Assembly (NCBI GenBank): GCA_015143295.1
Contig: CM026557.1
Span: 29,979,760 to 30,043,759 of the forward strand
Source of the DNA: Tetracentron sinense
Taxonomy: Eukaryota > Streptophyta > Magnoliopsida > Trochodendrales > Trochodendraceae
Reading direction: 5' to 3'
DNA: 64,000 nt
The translations under genes and the position numbers were made by a program. Each line of letters opens with the position of its first letter. The stretch's first letter is position 1. This document shows positions 33,686 through 45,375 of this stretch, piece after piece. The notes below the pieces were generated by a model. The model was not told the DNA's origin. It was given only the letters and a program-made list of their open reading frames with translations, and did no database searches.

Positions 33686-33802
33686 CTAAGAGGTGTAGCC
33701 GCCCAAGTCTCCGGCTCCTTCCTCAGAAGGCTCACCTTCACCTCCTTCCTCGAGGTAAGTCTCCTCAACCCACGGCTCCGCCGTGTACTCCTGCTCTAAA
33801 CC
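33686..33802 (-). CDS. Acidic LTR short frame, element I
   Basis: Open from the acceptor-like junction: LEQEYTAEPWVEETYLEEGGEGE, ending GGYTS and a stop at 33686-33688. Lacks the ATG of D, E, J and L (TTG at the equivalent place) but keeps AG|GT and the PWVEE core. The very acidic middle (about ten Glu) resembles the group only in composition. Upstream the frame stays open to about 33874. Confidence 0.4.
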   Translation of the reverse strand, partial: GLEQEYTAEPWVEETYLEEGGEGEPSEEGAGDLGGYTS

Positions 33803-34153
33803 TGCCAAGACAAAGTCCGGCTGAGTACAAAGGTACTCAGTGTATATAAAATCCAACCAACTGTCGCGCCCCAAAACCCACCCTAGGAGTTAGAGTGAAC
33901 TTTGGACGACTAATCATGACTTGCTTGACAACCAACCTGCAAAACCCACAGAGCATATACCATAGAGGACAATATAGCGGAAACATAACTATAAAACACA
34001 GCGGAAGTCTAACCAAACCTCTATGAATATACATAAGCAAATCCAAGTTTATACAAAAAGTAACCAAAAGAAAGTGCGGACAGACCCGCCAAAATACATG
34101 AATGTATATCTCTCATCTCACCCACAGCTAATCCACTCGGAATCTAACACCAC

Positions 34154-34273
34154 CTACTGATAACCCTCTACGGGAGGTTCCTCCAAAGGCTCCTCGACGT
34201 ACTCCTCCTCCACCCAAGGGCTCGGAGCACAGATATCAAATTTAGCAGCTGCTCCGCCATCACCTGCCGACAT
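34154..34273 (-). CDS. Acidic LTR short ORF, element J (39 codons)
   Basis: ATG 34273, MSAGDGGAAAKFD, then APSPWVEEEYVEEPLEEPP, ending GYQ with TAG 34154-34156. It has the same 39-codon length as D, E and both L copies despite codon changes in the first half. Confidence 0.45.
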   Translation of the reverse strand: MSAGDGGAAAKFDICAPSPWVEEEYVEEPLEEPPVEGYQ

Positions 34274-34569
34274 AAGAAGTACGGCTGAGCATGGAATACT
34301 CAGCGGGTACTAAGCACTAACCAACAGTCATAGCATACAGATAGCATACATAAAGCAGGAACAGTTCATATATGTTAGAAGGAAACAATTCATATCATAC
34401 AAGGAAGTAAAAGCAATTTATAATCATGCTTGTATTTCGTAGAAAGCCGTTAAAACCCTTGAAAACTTGTGCACTTGACTTGATTGGAAATACCATTTCC
34501 GTGCTTGAAACTTGTCATGTTGTCTTATCTTATCATATCATGCGTGTCATGCCATGTCATGCTTGCTTG

Positions 34570-34905
34570 GAAAGTAAAATACTTGTGAGGGAAGGGAGAC
34601 CCTTCTTTCTAAATGCCCATGCTTGTCATGTCATGTATCATGCTTGCTTGTTCGGAAAAGTAATCTACTTGTGAGGGAAGGGAGACCCTTCTTCCTAAAA
34701 TGCTCATGCTTGTCATGCCGTGTCATGTCATGCTTGTATCATGCTTGGAAGAGTAAACTACTTGTGAGGGAAGGGAGACCCTTCTTTCTATATGCTCATG
34801 TCATGTCCTTTCACTTGTGAGATGTCCTTGTGAGATGTACTTGCGAGGGAAGGGAAACCCTTCTTATGATATGTATGTACTTGCGAGGGAAGGGAGACCC
34901 TTCTT
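34570..34905 (-). repeat. GGGAGACCC hairpin repeats in J (5 units)
   Basis: CTTGTGAGGGAAGGGAGACC units, each able to pair GAAGGG with CCCTTC, separated by ATGCTTGTCATG-rich spacers with many CATG words. Spacing is about 80-95 bp for the first three and shorter for the last two. Confidence 0.75.
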
Positions 34906-35821
34906 ATGATAATGCATGATTGACTTGCCCTTGCCAAAAGCGAGGTAAAACATATCGTAGGATATGCCCCACCTCTAAATCCCATTCTTGAAAAACGTCG
35001 GTAATCCATGTCATGCATGCGTGCTCGTGAGATCGTGTGCATACTTGCATTTGGAATTAAATATGACAATTTGGGTAATTTACAAAGCATAGCATATCAC
35101 GATTTGAACAAGTAATAAATCGCACATTTTGAGAAATGTAAGAAACACACTATCATATGCCCTAACAATTTCATGAAAAATTAAACTTGTATTCCCTTAA
35201 TTTATCACTCATTTTATTCACCTTGGCATCTCATCAAACATAGTGTGTTCATTATTTATTAACCCTACAACATGCTTTTCTAGGTGGGTTTTACTCATAT
35301 CACATATGTATGTTTATTATGGGTACAATGCCCTCCCCGTTCATCCATCACATCAATACACACGGCATCCAATCGCCCACATTCATCATTCACCATTCAC
35401 CATTCACAATTCACAACCCATCTCATAATACATGGATGTATAAAGGAACACAAGGAAAATAAAGGAAAAGAAGAACTATAACTAGGAGGGTAGCAAGAAG
35501 TACCGACCTTGAACAATGAGGAAGAAACCCCTTACAAAAACGACCGTGTAGCTGCTGCCCTAGCTTGGATCACGAGCTTCTCGAATGCTTGAGCCTTGAT
35601 CTTGAAGAAAACGGGCTTGGGGTTGATCTAGGGTCTTAACCCCTTTGATTTCTCCCAAATGAAAACTAGGTTTTGGAAACCCTTCTCCTTTCTCTCTATC
35701 TCTCAAAAGACTCTAAGGGTTGTGTATGAACCCTCAAATGATCGGGCAAAGCCTTTAAGGTATGAGTGAAACGCCCAAAAGACGAAAACACCCTTACTAA
35801 ATTTTCTGCAAAAACGCGAGT

Positions 35822-36005
35822 ACCGAGCGATCGGTGTTAATGACCGATCGATCGGTTGCCTACCGATCGATCAGTTTCATAACCGAGTGATCGGTTAAAA
35901 TTTCACTCTCTGGAAAATTTCCCCATACAAAAATCTTGACCAGTCGATAGCCTCCGAGCGATCGGTTTTGGACCGATCGATCGCTCCATGGACCGAGCGA
36001 TCGGT
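35822..36005 (-). promoter_or_regulatory. Palindrome promoter cassette, element J
   Basis: Best preserved Ty3 cassette: ACCGAGCGATCGGT, ACCGATCGATCGGT, ACCGATCGATCAGT, ACCGAGTGATCGGT, the core CTCTGGAAAATTTCCCCATA and CCAGTCGATAG (35940-35950), then three more palindromes. It was used as the reference for comparison with element H. No clear TATA box was seen next to it. Confidence 0.65.
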
Positions 36006-37429
36006 TGCCTGCAGGTCCAGACTGTTTTGGCCATATCTTTTGACTCGCTCGTCGGATTTTGACGATTCAACTTGCGTTGGGTTCGTACTTCGAAAAGGAA
36101 CATTTCTGACATTTCGAAATTTCTAATTTCTTCCTTATTTATTAATTATACCTCTTTAAAGGCAAAATGGCAACGAAAGTGTCATGCATTAAATGTGAAA
36201 AGGTCCGGGGCTCTACACCAACAATAATAATATACCTGCACTTAGTCAGAAACATATCCAATAACATAATAACATAATCAGAGTGCGGAAGAACGTGTGC
36301 GTATATACATCATATCATCACCTTGACTCGTGTACTTGTGAGAATCTTAGACTTAGAAAACCATACACTTATGAGGTACTTATGCTTACAAGACCACGTG
36401 CTTGTGAGATGCTTATGCTTATGCTTATGCACTTATTCAGATCATACAAGGATGAGACATGCCTTTCTTGGCGGATACGGACCATGCCTTAGAAATCATG
36501 TGGTTGACATGCCGTTCTTGGCGGATACGGACCATGTCATGCTTATGCTTATTCAGAATGCCATACATATGTCATGCTCATGCTTGTGGCCCACATGTGT
36601 GACTTGTGAGATTCTTATCTTAACATACACGTGCTTGTGTGCTTAAGTGTCGAAATTAACATTCGAGTTGGTAATTGCTTAGATTCCGATCTCCCACCAA
36701 GGAAACTCCACTATATGTCCCATACCAAATAGTTAGAGAATTCCCGGTCTGAGAGATTTTCCTCTAAGTTCTTACCTTCCCGACTACCAATTTCCATGCA
36801 AGTAATTAGATATACTTACCAAACAATCACATATATATCTTATCATAATCCTTAACACGATTCATAATCAATTTGCCACCATTTCATAAGAGTATAATCG
36901 CATTTATCCTTTCAAGCATTTTCACAAACACCTTGTGTACGCATAATATGAATCCATTTCTCCTCTATATTTTCAAGCATTCATCAAACCATAATTCATC
37001 CATACAATCAATTCACTATTCACATCCACATATTAATCCCATCCTCCATACATTTCCCATCCTCCATATATTTCCCATCCACATCCAATCCACATTTCCA
37101 TCCACATTTCCATTAATAATTAGCTTACTTCATAGAAAATTAGGGAAAATGCATCAAACATCTATTTCTACCATTCCTAGCATCTTAACATTCACAAAAC
37201 CTTAAAATAAAGTTGATTAGGATAGTATATCGACCTTAGGAATCCTTCCCTTGGATTCAAAACACTCCCGAGACGATCTGGAGAAGCTTCCCAAACTTTT
37301 CTTGCAATCTCCTATCAATCTCCTCCTTCTCCAAGAAAACCCTCTCTCAAAACCCTAGGGTTTCTCCCCCTTTTTGCCAAATTAGGTTAGAACTAGGTGG
37401 AGTATTTTAATATTTCAAGTAGGACCCCC

Positions 37430-37689
37430 TATTTATAGCCTCAAGGTTTGAGAACAAAAAGACCAAAAAGCCCATACTAAAATTCTGTAAAAATGCTCGA
37501 AGGACCGAGCGATCGGTGGTTATGACCGAGCGATCGGTTGCCTACCGATCGATCGGTGTTTATGACCGGGCGATAGGTCAAAAACACACTCTCTGGAAAA
37601 TTTCCCCATACAAAATTTTGGACCAGTCGATAGATACCGATCGATCGGTTTTGGACCGATCGATCGCTGGTTCTGACCGAGCGATCGGT
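37430..37689 (-). promoter_or_regulatory. Palindrome cassette and TATA box, element I
   Basis: ACCGAGCGATCGGT twice, ACCGATCGATCGGT, a decayed copy, the core CTCTGGAAAATTTCCCCATA and CCAGTCGATAG (37623-37633), then ACCGATCGATCGGT and others. TATAAATA at 37430-37437 lies about 67 bp beyond the last palindrome in element sense. Confidence 0.68.
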
Positions 37690-38188
37690 TCCTGCAGGTT
37701 TTGACTCCCTTTACTGTTTTGGCCATAACTTTTTACTCGTTTATCGGATTTTGACGATTCAACTTGCGTTAGATTCGTCTAACGAAAATGAACATTTTTA
37801 GCATTTTAGAATTTCTAATTTTCACTTAATTTAATAGACTAAATTGTCCCCAAAGTTGACTGATCTGCAATTCCATTAGATAAAACCCACCATTGACTTG
37901 GCTTAAACTCAAAATAAGGAAAAACATTAAACATGAACTTCGAAGAGGGTTCCAACACCTTTCTAATGGTTCAAGAATCACTCAATTCCCGTGAACGGTG
38001 CCAAAACTAGAGCTTCCTAAAGTTTAGGATGTGCTATGACATCCATCCGTTACAAGTTGATTAAGCCTAGTTTACACCACAATAATTAGGCATAAAAAAA
38101 ACAATAAACATCAAACATCACAAGGACTAAAATACCCTTAACACAATGAAATAAAAACATGAAAAAGATTCGGGGTCTCTACAGACTT

Positions 38189-38965
38189 GGTTTCTTGCAA
38201 TAGAAGCAGACATTCTAATTCTTTTCCTTGTCCTTCTCGAAAGATGCTTTCTTGTTCTTCCCTTTCTTGCCTTTGAGGAACTAGGAGAAATTGGACTTCT
38301 TCCTCTTCTTGCCTTTGGCCTTAGGCTTAGGTCTTGAAGGTCCAACTCCCTCTACCACATATGCAAACGGCTTATTACGCTTCATAAGGTCTTCAACTGT
38401 TTGTAACATGTTTAGGAGCTCTGGCAGAGTAGTCTCCAATTTGTTCATGTTGTAATTCAACACAAACACTGAAAAAGATTCTGGGAGAGAGTTAAGGATC
38501 GCATTTGTTTGACTCTGATGATCAAGATTTGCACCAAGAGTCAAGAGTTCATTAATGAACCCCATCATCTTGATGACATGCTCTCAGAATGGGTTTCCAT
38601 CAGACATTGTGGTTCCCATAAGTCCTTTTATAGTCAACTGCCTAACAGTCTTATTTTGTTCCATAAACATCTCACTGAGATTTGTTATAATGTCCTTAGT
38701 AGTACCAAACCCTCGTGCTGCTGCTATAGGACATTGACATAGATGCAAGAATATAACATTTGGCCAAAATATTTGACTCATACCATTTAGAGGCTTTCTC
38801 AACCTGCTGTAGGGTTTGAGTTGCCACAGTAAATTCTGGGTACTCAGAAGTAAGAACATAAGCAATTTTTTGAGAGATGAGCACAATTTCAAGGTTTCTC
38901 TTCCAGTCCACATAATTAGGACCAATCAAATGATTCTCATCTAGAATCTAGGAAAGGGGATTCAT
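38189..38965 (-). pseudogene. Element B gag
   Basis: Ty1 gag beginning ATG 38965 (MNPLS, then TAG at 38948-38950), followed by GPNYVDWKRNLEIVL, EKASKWYESN, ILASMSM, a block like EMFMEQNKTVRQLTIKGLM, and LPESFSVFVLNYNMNK. It ends in a basic KKRKKS region and the first half of a zinc knuckle (CFYCKKP) where I inserted. At least three frame changes. Confidence 0.85.
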
Positions 38966-39936
38966 GGTTATCTACAAAATAAAGCATAAATAATTACATT
39001 ATTATTCACACATATATTCATCGGATTTTGGGATTTTAAATCTGCGATGATCTTCTCATCATTCTTCAAATTTCATAAGTCGCTTCATTATATGAAATTA
39101 GGAAATAAACCATTTATTTTTGATGAGTATTGGGATCCTAATAATACACATGTAATCTTCCATTTTAGAATAGTACTACACATGTACCACAAGGTGGATA
39201 ATAACTATCCATCATACTAAACATCTCATGCTGACTCCTTATACAAATCAGTGATTCCCAATTTTCTTAAGACCTCCAAAAACAACATGACTGTCACTGT
39301 TTCAGCCGTCATGTTTCCTTGTTTAAGTGAAACCCATTATTCTGGTTCGTTATATGATCAAGTAAGACTGTGCCCCCATTTTAGTTGACACTCCTTATTA
39401 GGCTATACACAAACCTATCTACCATAGAAATAAGGCTCTAGGAGTTTAATTCAGACTGAATTATGTCAATACCTTTTGGCAAGACAAGACTCAGGCTAAT
39501 TAATTCATAGTCTTATAGATAATGGAAGGCCATAGGATTAATAATCCCATTTAACATTACTTAATATTTTTCTTGAAGGGATTAATAAAATTACATGCAC
39601 TTTCATCACATGGAATATGAGACTTTTAGATAATGATGGAGTGATGAACTCCCACTAGCCCTTACAGGAGGTATGACCACTTAGGTTTTCACCATATGGT
39701 CGAAATCTACTCATCCCTTTCTTGTTTAGGGTTAATGGAGGATAGTTTAGTGATCCATCTCACTTTTCAACCTTTCATATTGCTTAATGTCTTTTCAAAC
39801 ATGATTATCATATAATCTTTTAAGCCAAGGTAACCTTTTATAGTGCTTAATGCCCTTACCAGACAAAGCCAAGGTTTTACGAAAAAGTATATCCTCAATG
39901 GTCACAAACTCCAATTCCAAAAGAACACTAGTAATG
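38966..39936 (-). other. Element B leader between LTR and gag
   Basis: About 970 bp, AT-rich, no coding frame. I could not find a tRNA-Met primer site here, so the exact LTR edge and the primer used by B are uncertain. Confidence 0.5.
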
Positions 39937-41993
39937 TGTTGTGTCTAAAATATAAAAATTTTACAATTAAGCACAACGCATTAGAAAAGATATAATCTAA
40001 TTATTATAAATTGTCATAGAGGTGATAATCTCAATTATCAAAGCTTCCAAGCTTAAAAGAATTATTAATCATCATATGAATAATAATATATTATTATAAA
40101 TATACAATAATCTCACAATGGGTTCACAAAAATCATACAAACTTATTTAATTACAACAAGGGAATTAAATAAAGCCTTATAACTATTGAAGATCTTCTAT
40201 CTCGCAATGGTTCACCAGGAAACTCCTTCGGTTGATATTCTCCACCAAAAATCAGCAACCCTATTCTAAAATTACAAATTCTGTAAAATAAGAAAAAATG
40301 GGGGAGGGGAGGGAAAGAGAAGGAGATATGATTTGTGGAACCCATCCATCATTTACAATAATAATAAATATTTATCATGATAAATATAATATATTATTAT
40401 TTGCTCTCTCATGGCACTGGAGGATAAATAAACAATTTAATTTAAATATGCAAAAATGATTTCCTAAATCCTTAAAGGGCTTCAACCAAATTTATATCTC
40501 TATATACCTATCCCTATCAAATTTTGGGAAGTATTGGATTCATCCAAAAATTAAATTAGTATCACACTAACCTTACTCCTATTTAGTAGGAAGTCATTAA
40601 TTAGCAACTAATAAATTAGCAACTAATGAAGTGGGCATCCCACCCTAGGTGGGCCCCACTACCTTACACCCCTTTTGAGTTCCAAACTCATTGTGGTCAC
40701 TTTTTTGATCTTTATCAAAATCTCATATGGGTCCTACCCATTTGATTAATAACATCTCATGTGATTTCACCTATTAGAGCTTCACTATACCATATAGTGA
40801 TTTACATGGAGAAATTCATTAATTTAATTATTAATTAAATTAAAATTCCTTAAGAAGGTCCTAGTGTGTGGGATCTAACGGGATCTCCTATTTCCGGTTG
40901 TGGGACCAAGTGCTTCACCTTTTGGTTGAAGCCTTGTTGCTAGGAAACATTTTCCTATAATAACATTAGGATCATAGAATTTTATCTATGTCCCTGGACT
41001 TCCACTAATCACAATAACGTCCATTAACACAATGCGACTAACCCCCATAAATTAGAGAATTAATTGCAGGTATTATCTATTACAAGATTTATTTACAGAC
41101 ACATTCTTCCACCATCCAATATTGTTATAAGCTTACGGGACAATATCTTATATTGTCTATAATCCCTAGCTTATATTGAGAATCCTTTCTCTTTGATACT
41201 TTTAGTTAAACTTTTTGTACTTTCAAAACTATTTGAAATTCTTTAAAAGATAATAATTAGTACTTGCCTTTAACATAGAAAATAACCTTTTCGATAAAAC
41301 CATTTCATCGATAAATACCAACGCTGGTTTTCCAAGTCCGGTTTGACAAGTATTAACTCAATATAAATTACTCTAAAAGAAGAGTGGTGGAGTCCTTGTT
41401 AAGTGTGCACACACTTCTTCAAGTATAGCGTACATAACTTAACGAGCCCGTATTTAGTCCGGTGTGTTGGACATTGACGATTGGCTACATCAAAACTATA
41501 TAGGCAAATACTAGAGAAGATGTCGACCTCTCAGGTTAAGGACATTCTGTCAAATTGACTACCCTAAATATATAGATAGTATATTTCTAAGGGTATGCAC
41601 TTTACGATCCTATTGCAATATAAGTACTTCTTACTTATATCCACATCTTAGTCAAGAGACCCTTCTCTCAGTTATTGAGATTCATCACTCCATCATATGG
41701 AACTAACTATGTGTAAGTTAGTAGGAATACATTGTCCAAATATATCTTAAATAAATAGAACAATTCTAGGTCTACAAGGAACCGGAAAACCATATCTCCT
41801 TAGCAATTGGTTAAAAACCAACTGGATGGTTTTCCTACAATGTTACCTAAGGGACAAAATAGTCTCATCATATGAGATACTTTATAATATATAACCCAAT
41901 GCAGAATACAATGTGTGAATGTAAATATGCTTTTATAAATAAAGTAGATTGATACAATTCCGAAATGGCTTTTGTGGGCATATATGTCTAACA
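39937..41993 (-). repeat. 5' LTR of element B (left edge tentative)
   Basis: The right edge TGTCTAACA at 41993 is firm (same as 16254). The left edge is set at TGTTGTGTCTA because it gives a TG...CA LTR of about 2.06 kb, close to the 2179 bp of the related solo LTR M. From 40863 on it matches the 3' LTR copy. Confidence 0.75.
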
Positions 41994-43500
41994 AAATCCA
42001 CTCGAATCTCTAAAGGGTCAAGATCAATCACATGAGAAGGATCTGAAATGTATTTCCTCAACATGGAATACATTATGAATAGCCACCATGTGAGGAGGTA
42101 ACACAATCCTATAAGTGACTTCACCTACCCTTGTGGTGATTTCAAAGGGTCCCATGTATCTTGGACTGAGTTTTCCTCTTTTTCCAATTCTCATTAGTCT
42201 TTTCATTGGAGAGATTTTCACAAACACTTGGTCCCTATCTTGAAATTCCAAGTCCCTTCAGCGAGTGTCAGCATAACTCTTTTGCCTACTTTATGTAGTC
42301 TTCAACCTATCTCTGAGTAACTGAATCCTGTTTGATGTCTGTTCAATGACTTTAGAACCCAATATTTGTCTTTCACCTACTTCATCCCATCATAGAGGTG
42401 AACGATAACTTCTACCATAAAGTGTCTCGAAGGGTGTCATTGAATGCTTGCCTGGTAGCTGTTGTTGTAGGCAAACTCTACTAATGACAATTGATCTTCT
42501 CAATTGCCTTTGAAATCCAACATGCATGCTTGTAGCATATCTTCAATAATTAGATTCACTCTTTTTGTTTGCCCATCAGTTTGAGGAAGAAAGGTTGTAC
42601 TGAAATCTAATCGAGAACACATAGCTTGCTAAAAGCTTTTCCAAATCTCGAGGTGAATCTTGTATCTCTATCCGAGACAATACTAATAGGTACTCCATGC
42701 AAATGAACCACTTCTTTTATATACAGCTCTGCCAGCTTGTTCGAATTGAAGGTAGTGCGATATGGAAGAAAGTGAGCCGACTTGGTCAATCGGTCAACTA
42801 TAACCCATATAGCATTGGAGTTCTTCGGTGTCCTTGGCAATCCTACTATAAAATATATCGAGATGTTTTCCCACTTCCATTCTGGAATAGGGAGTGGCTG
42901 AAGTAATCCAGCTAGTCTCTTGTTTTCGGTTTTGACTTGTTGGTAGACCAAACATTTGGACACATGTGTAGCCACATCTCTTTTCATATTCCTCTACTAA
43001 TAGTGTCTCTTGAGATTTTGGTACATCTTGGTACCACCAGGATGAATTGTATATTTAGATCGGTGTGCTTCATCCAAAATCTCATGCCTTAATTCTTCAT
43101 TGGCTGGAACACATAGTCTACCCCTGAATGTGATGGCTCCATCTCCATTGGTCAAGAAATCCTCGTGTCCAATTTTTTAAGGATTTGGATCGATAGGCCA
43201 ATAGTTCTTCATCTGACCCCTGTAACTCTATGATTCTATCTAGAATATATGGCTTGACTATAACGTTGGCCATTAATACCCCAAAAGTGCGAACACTCAA
43301 GCTAGTTTTGTTGGTAGACATACCTTTTAACAACTTCCACTCCTGGACCATCATGTAAGCTAATAGTCCGGAAGGCTGCCTGCTGAGTGCATCCACCACT
43401 ACATTGGTCTTTCCCAGATGGTACAAGATAGAACAATCATAATCTTTGAAGAATTCCACTTAACGATGTTGCCTCAGATTCAATTATTTCTGAGAGAAGA
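41994..43500 (-). pseudogene. Element A integrase fragment
   Basis: Oldest Ty3 copy. In sense order: an RNase H/integrase junction (LGKTNVVVDALSRQP), the zinc region (CLVYQQ, where CLVC has lost its last Cys), the integrase core with YFIVGLP instead of DFIVGLP, so the first catalytic Asp is Tyr, VSDRDTRFTSRF, and the GPFEI module at 42024-42251. It breaks at SDPSHVIDLDPLEIR where B inserted. Multiple frameshifts. Confidence 0.88.
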
Positions 43501-43807
43501 TGTCACGCCCCAAAATACCCCATAGGAGTTAGGGATACATTAGTTCGTGACCGCCGTGTCAAGCCATCCGGTATGACACATAAGGCATACTTAACATCCT
43601 GTTAGAGCGCACAAGTTATACATATAACTAAAACAAAGCGGAAGCAATTCAAAATAATATACTTCTATCATTAGGTTCAAGTTTGAACCATAGAACACTG
43701 TAACTTTAAGTATGAAGTGGACAAGTCCCACCCTCAATACTCTCAATATATAATCTAAAGTGGACATTTCCCACTTTCAAAATACAAGACCTTCTCCTTC
43801 ACTTCCC

Positions 43808-43932
43808 TCAACAATAGTTTAGATAGGCCCTCCTATCTAGAGCTCCATCATCTTGGTAGTGATCCATAGCAGGCTCAGGCTCGTAGTACTCCTCCTCTAT
43901 CCAAGGCTCAGGAGTAGGTGCGTCCACAAAAC
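43808..43932 (-). CDS. Acidic LTR short frame, K 3' LTR
   Basis: Open from the acceptor-like junction: VDAPTPEPWIEEEYYEPEPA, then DHYQDDGALDRRAYLNYC and TGA 43808-43810. No ATG at the family position (TTG instead). It defines a C-terminal subtype shared with C. Confidence 0.42.
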
Positions 43933-44218
43933 CTACCGAAGTCAATAATCGGCTGAGCATGGAATACTCAGTGGGTACAAAATACTAGCTAACAGTGTCA
44001 TAAAGTAACAATATGATGCGAGCACATAGAGGGTTAACAATTCATATTTCATGCTTTAAATCGAACTTGGAATCATACTTTTACAAGCGCATAGCTTTTT
44101 AACCTTATCTTTTGAGCTTTCGTAAAAACAAAACGTCTCTTATGAGGTCTTGTGTAAATCAATCGCTTATGAGTTCTTAAGAGTGCTTATGAGTACTTAT
44201 GAGTTCCTATGAGTCATG

Positions 44219-44440
44219 TGAGCCACATATGATGCCTTGTGAGATATGAATGATGCCTTGCGAGATATGAATAATGCCTTGTGAGATATGCATGAGCTTT
44301 TGAGATGATGCCTTGCGAGATATGAATGATGCCTTGCGAGATATGAATGATGCCTTGGGAGATATGGATGATGCCTTGCGAGATATGAATGATGCCTTGC
44401 GAGATATGGATGATGCCTTGCGAGATATGCATGAGCTTTT
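44219..44440 (-). repeat. 21-bp tandem array, K 3' LTR
   Basis: Units of ATGATGCCTTGCGAGATATG with small variants (TTGTGAG, TGGGAG), about nine copies, broken once by a CATGAGCTTTTGAG insert near 44290. The 21-bp period gives histidine-rich or HISQGII-like translations that I treat as artefacts. Confidence 0.88.
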
Positions 44441-45216
44441 GAGATACTTGTGAGCATCTATGATCCCGTAAAATCACTTGTGAGTTCTTATGAGGTTTTC
44501 TTAAACATTTCTTATGAATTTTGAAAACATCCAACTTGTGAGAAATCTGATTCATGCTAGACTAGTGTACATGCAAGACTTGTGAACATCTTAATAGACT
44601 TAGAAAACCTTTTGGCATAATAGCGTAATCCTTTGAAAACTTGGAATATAACATGTGAGAACTTTGAGTATCATGTTAGACTTAGAATCTCTTAAACATA
44701 GCATATAGCTCTTGTGAGTATCATGGAAATCATAAAATACCTTAATAGCATTGAGGCATGTGTATAAAGTATCATATATCATAGAAATCTAAACTTTCTT
44801 AAACATAGAGGATTTATTTTATACGAAACATCATAAAGTGAATAACAAAGTGAATTCATAACAAAGCTAGATAGTAGATTATATCTACCTTAAAAGGAAG
44901 TTTTTACACTTCTGTGGATCAGAATCAAGCTTGAGGAAAGCTTGGTTGAAGCTTGGGAAAATCTGGGTTTGAAAACCCCCTTATTCAAGAACACGAACAG
45001 AATTTCTTTGGAGGAATTCCAAGCTTTGAAATCACCTTAGTGATGATTTGTGAGCTTGAAAACACTGAAGGAAGGAAGCTTGACAAGGTTGCAACCTCAC
45101 TTGAGCTTGGGGAAGAACAGTTGGAAAGGAACAAAGTTTATCTTCCTCTTCTTATTCAATCTCTCTCTCAATTACATCAAAGGGTTTGGTAACCCTTATA
45201 CACGAAATTCAGACCC

Positions 45217-45375
45217 TATTTATAATCTAAAGGTTGCCAAATATCTCAAAATACCTTAGAAAAAGATCCCCCAAGATCGGTGATGAGTTACAGCTCATTA
45301 CTGGGCGTTTTTGCCCATTTTCGAGTTGAATTCGTCGACGAAATTCGGCCCCCAGCACACTTCGTCGCCGAAATG
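45217..45375 (-). promoter_or_regulatory. Promoter region of K 3' LTR with alternative palindromes
   Basis: TATAAATA at 45217-45224. About 105 bp further out are TTCGTCGACGAA (perfect palindrome) and TTCGTCGCCGAA. The flank toward the LTR end shares CGATTCAACTTG with other Ty3 LTRs, so this slot corresponds to the palindrome cassette of J and I but with a different CpG palindrome. Confidence 0.6.

Larger units (their letters stand above)
33862..36217 (-). mobile_element. Element J: solo Ty3 LTR inside I
   Basis: Uninterrupted 2356-bp LTR, TGTCGCGCCCC to GGGGCTCTACA, TSD CCAAC at 33857-33861 and 36218-36222. Sense features: cassette 35822-36005, donor-like CAAG|GTCGG at 35507, hairpin repeats 34570-34905, perfect stem-loop 34284-34304, acceptor-like GCAG|GT at 34264, acidic ORF 34154-34273. 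Closest in sequence to the LTRs of L, D, E and F. Confidence 0.96.
33404..38183 (-). mobile_element. Element I: solo Ty3 LTR in B gag, split by J
   Basis: TGTAACGACCCC (33404) to GGGGTCTCTACA (38183), TSD GACTT at 33399-33403 and 38184-38188. Own length about 2419 bp. In element sense: palindrome cassette (37504-37689), TATAAATA (37430-37437), donor-like TAAG|GTCGATA at 37234, acceptor-like GCAG|GT at 33802, acidic frame 33686-33802. A repeat CTTGGCGGATACGGACCATG occurs twice (near 36470 and 36515). It is a distinct subfamily from J and L. Confidence 0.94.
15121..41993 (-). mobile_element. Element B: Ty1/copia retrotransposon, left end outside window
   Basis: Minus-strand Ty1 element. The 3' LTR is cut by C at 15121, so the rest lies left of the window. 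pol occupies 16276-16726 plus 30705-33398, gag 38189-38965, and the 5' LTR about 39937-41993. Solo LTR G interrupts pol and solo LTR I interrupts the gag zinc knuckle. Gene order gag, protease, integrase, RT, RNase H is Ty1-type. Its right flank is integrase code of A, and the right TSD would be AAATC (41994-41998). Confidence 0.9.

Noticed and set aside
33404..38183. Element I as a short non-autonomous element with its own interior
   Set aside because: After removing J the remaining 2.4 kb has the layout of one LTR (promoter, leader, acidic frame) and no primer site, gag or polypurine tract.
39300..39936. tRNA-Met primer site for element B
   Set aside because: I looked for GCTCTGATACC-type sequence on the plus strand next to the 5' LTR and found none. 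I leave the primer of B unassigned.
44197..44555. Histidine-rich or HISQGII-repeat proteins on the minus strand
   Set aside because: The 21-bp period forces all frames to repeat every seven residues. The frames have no conserved start and change with unit number in the second K LTR.
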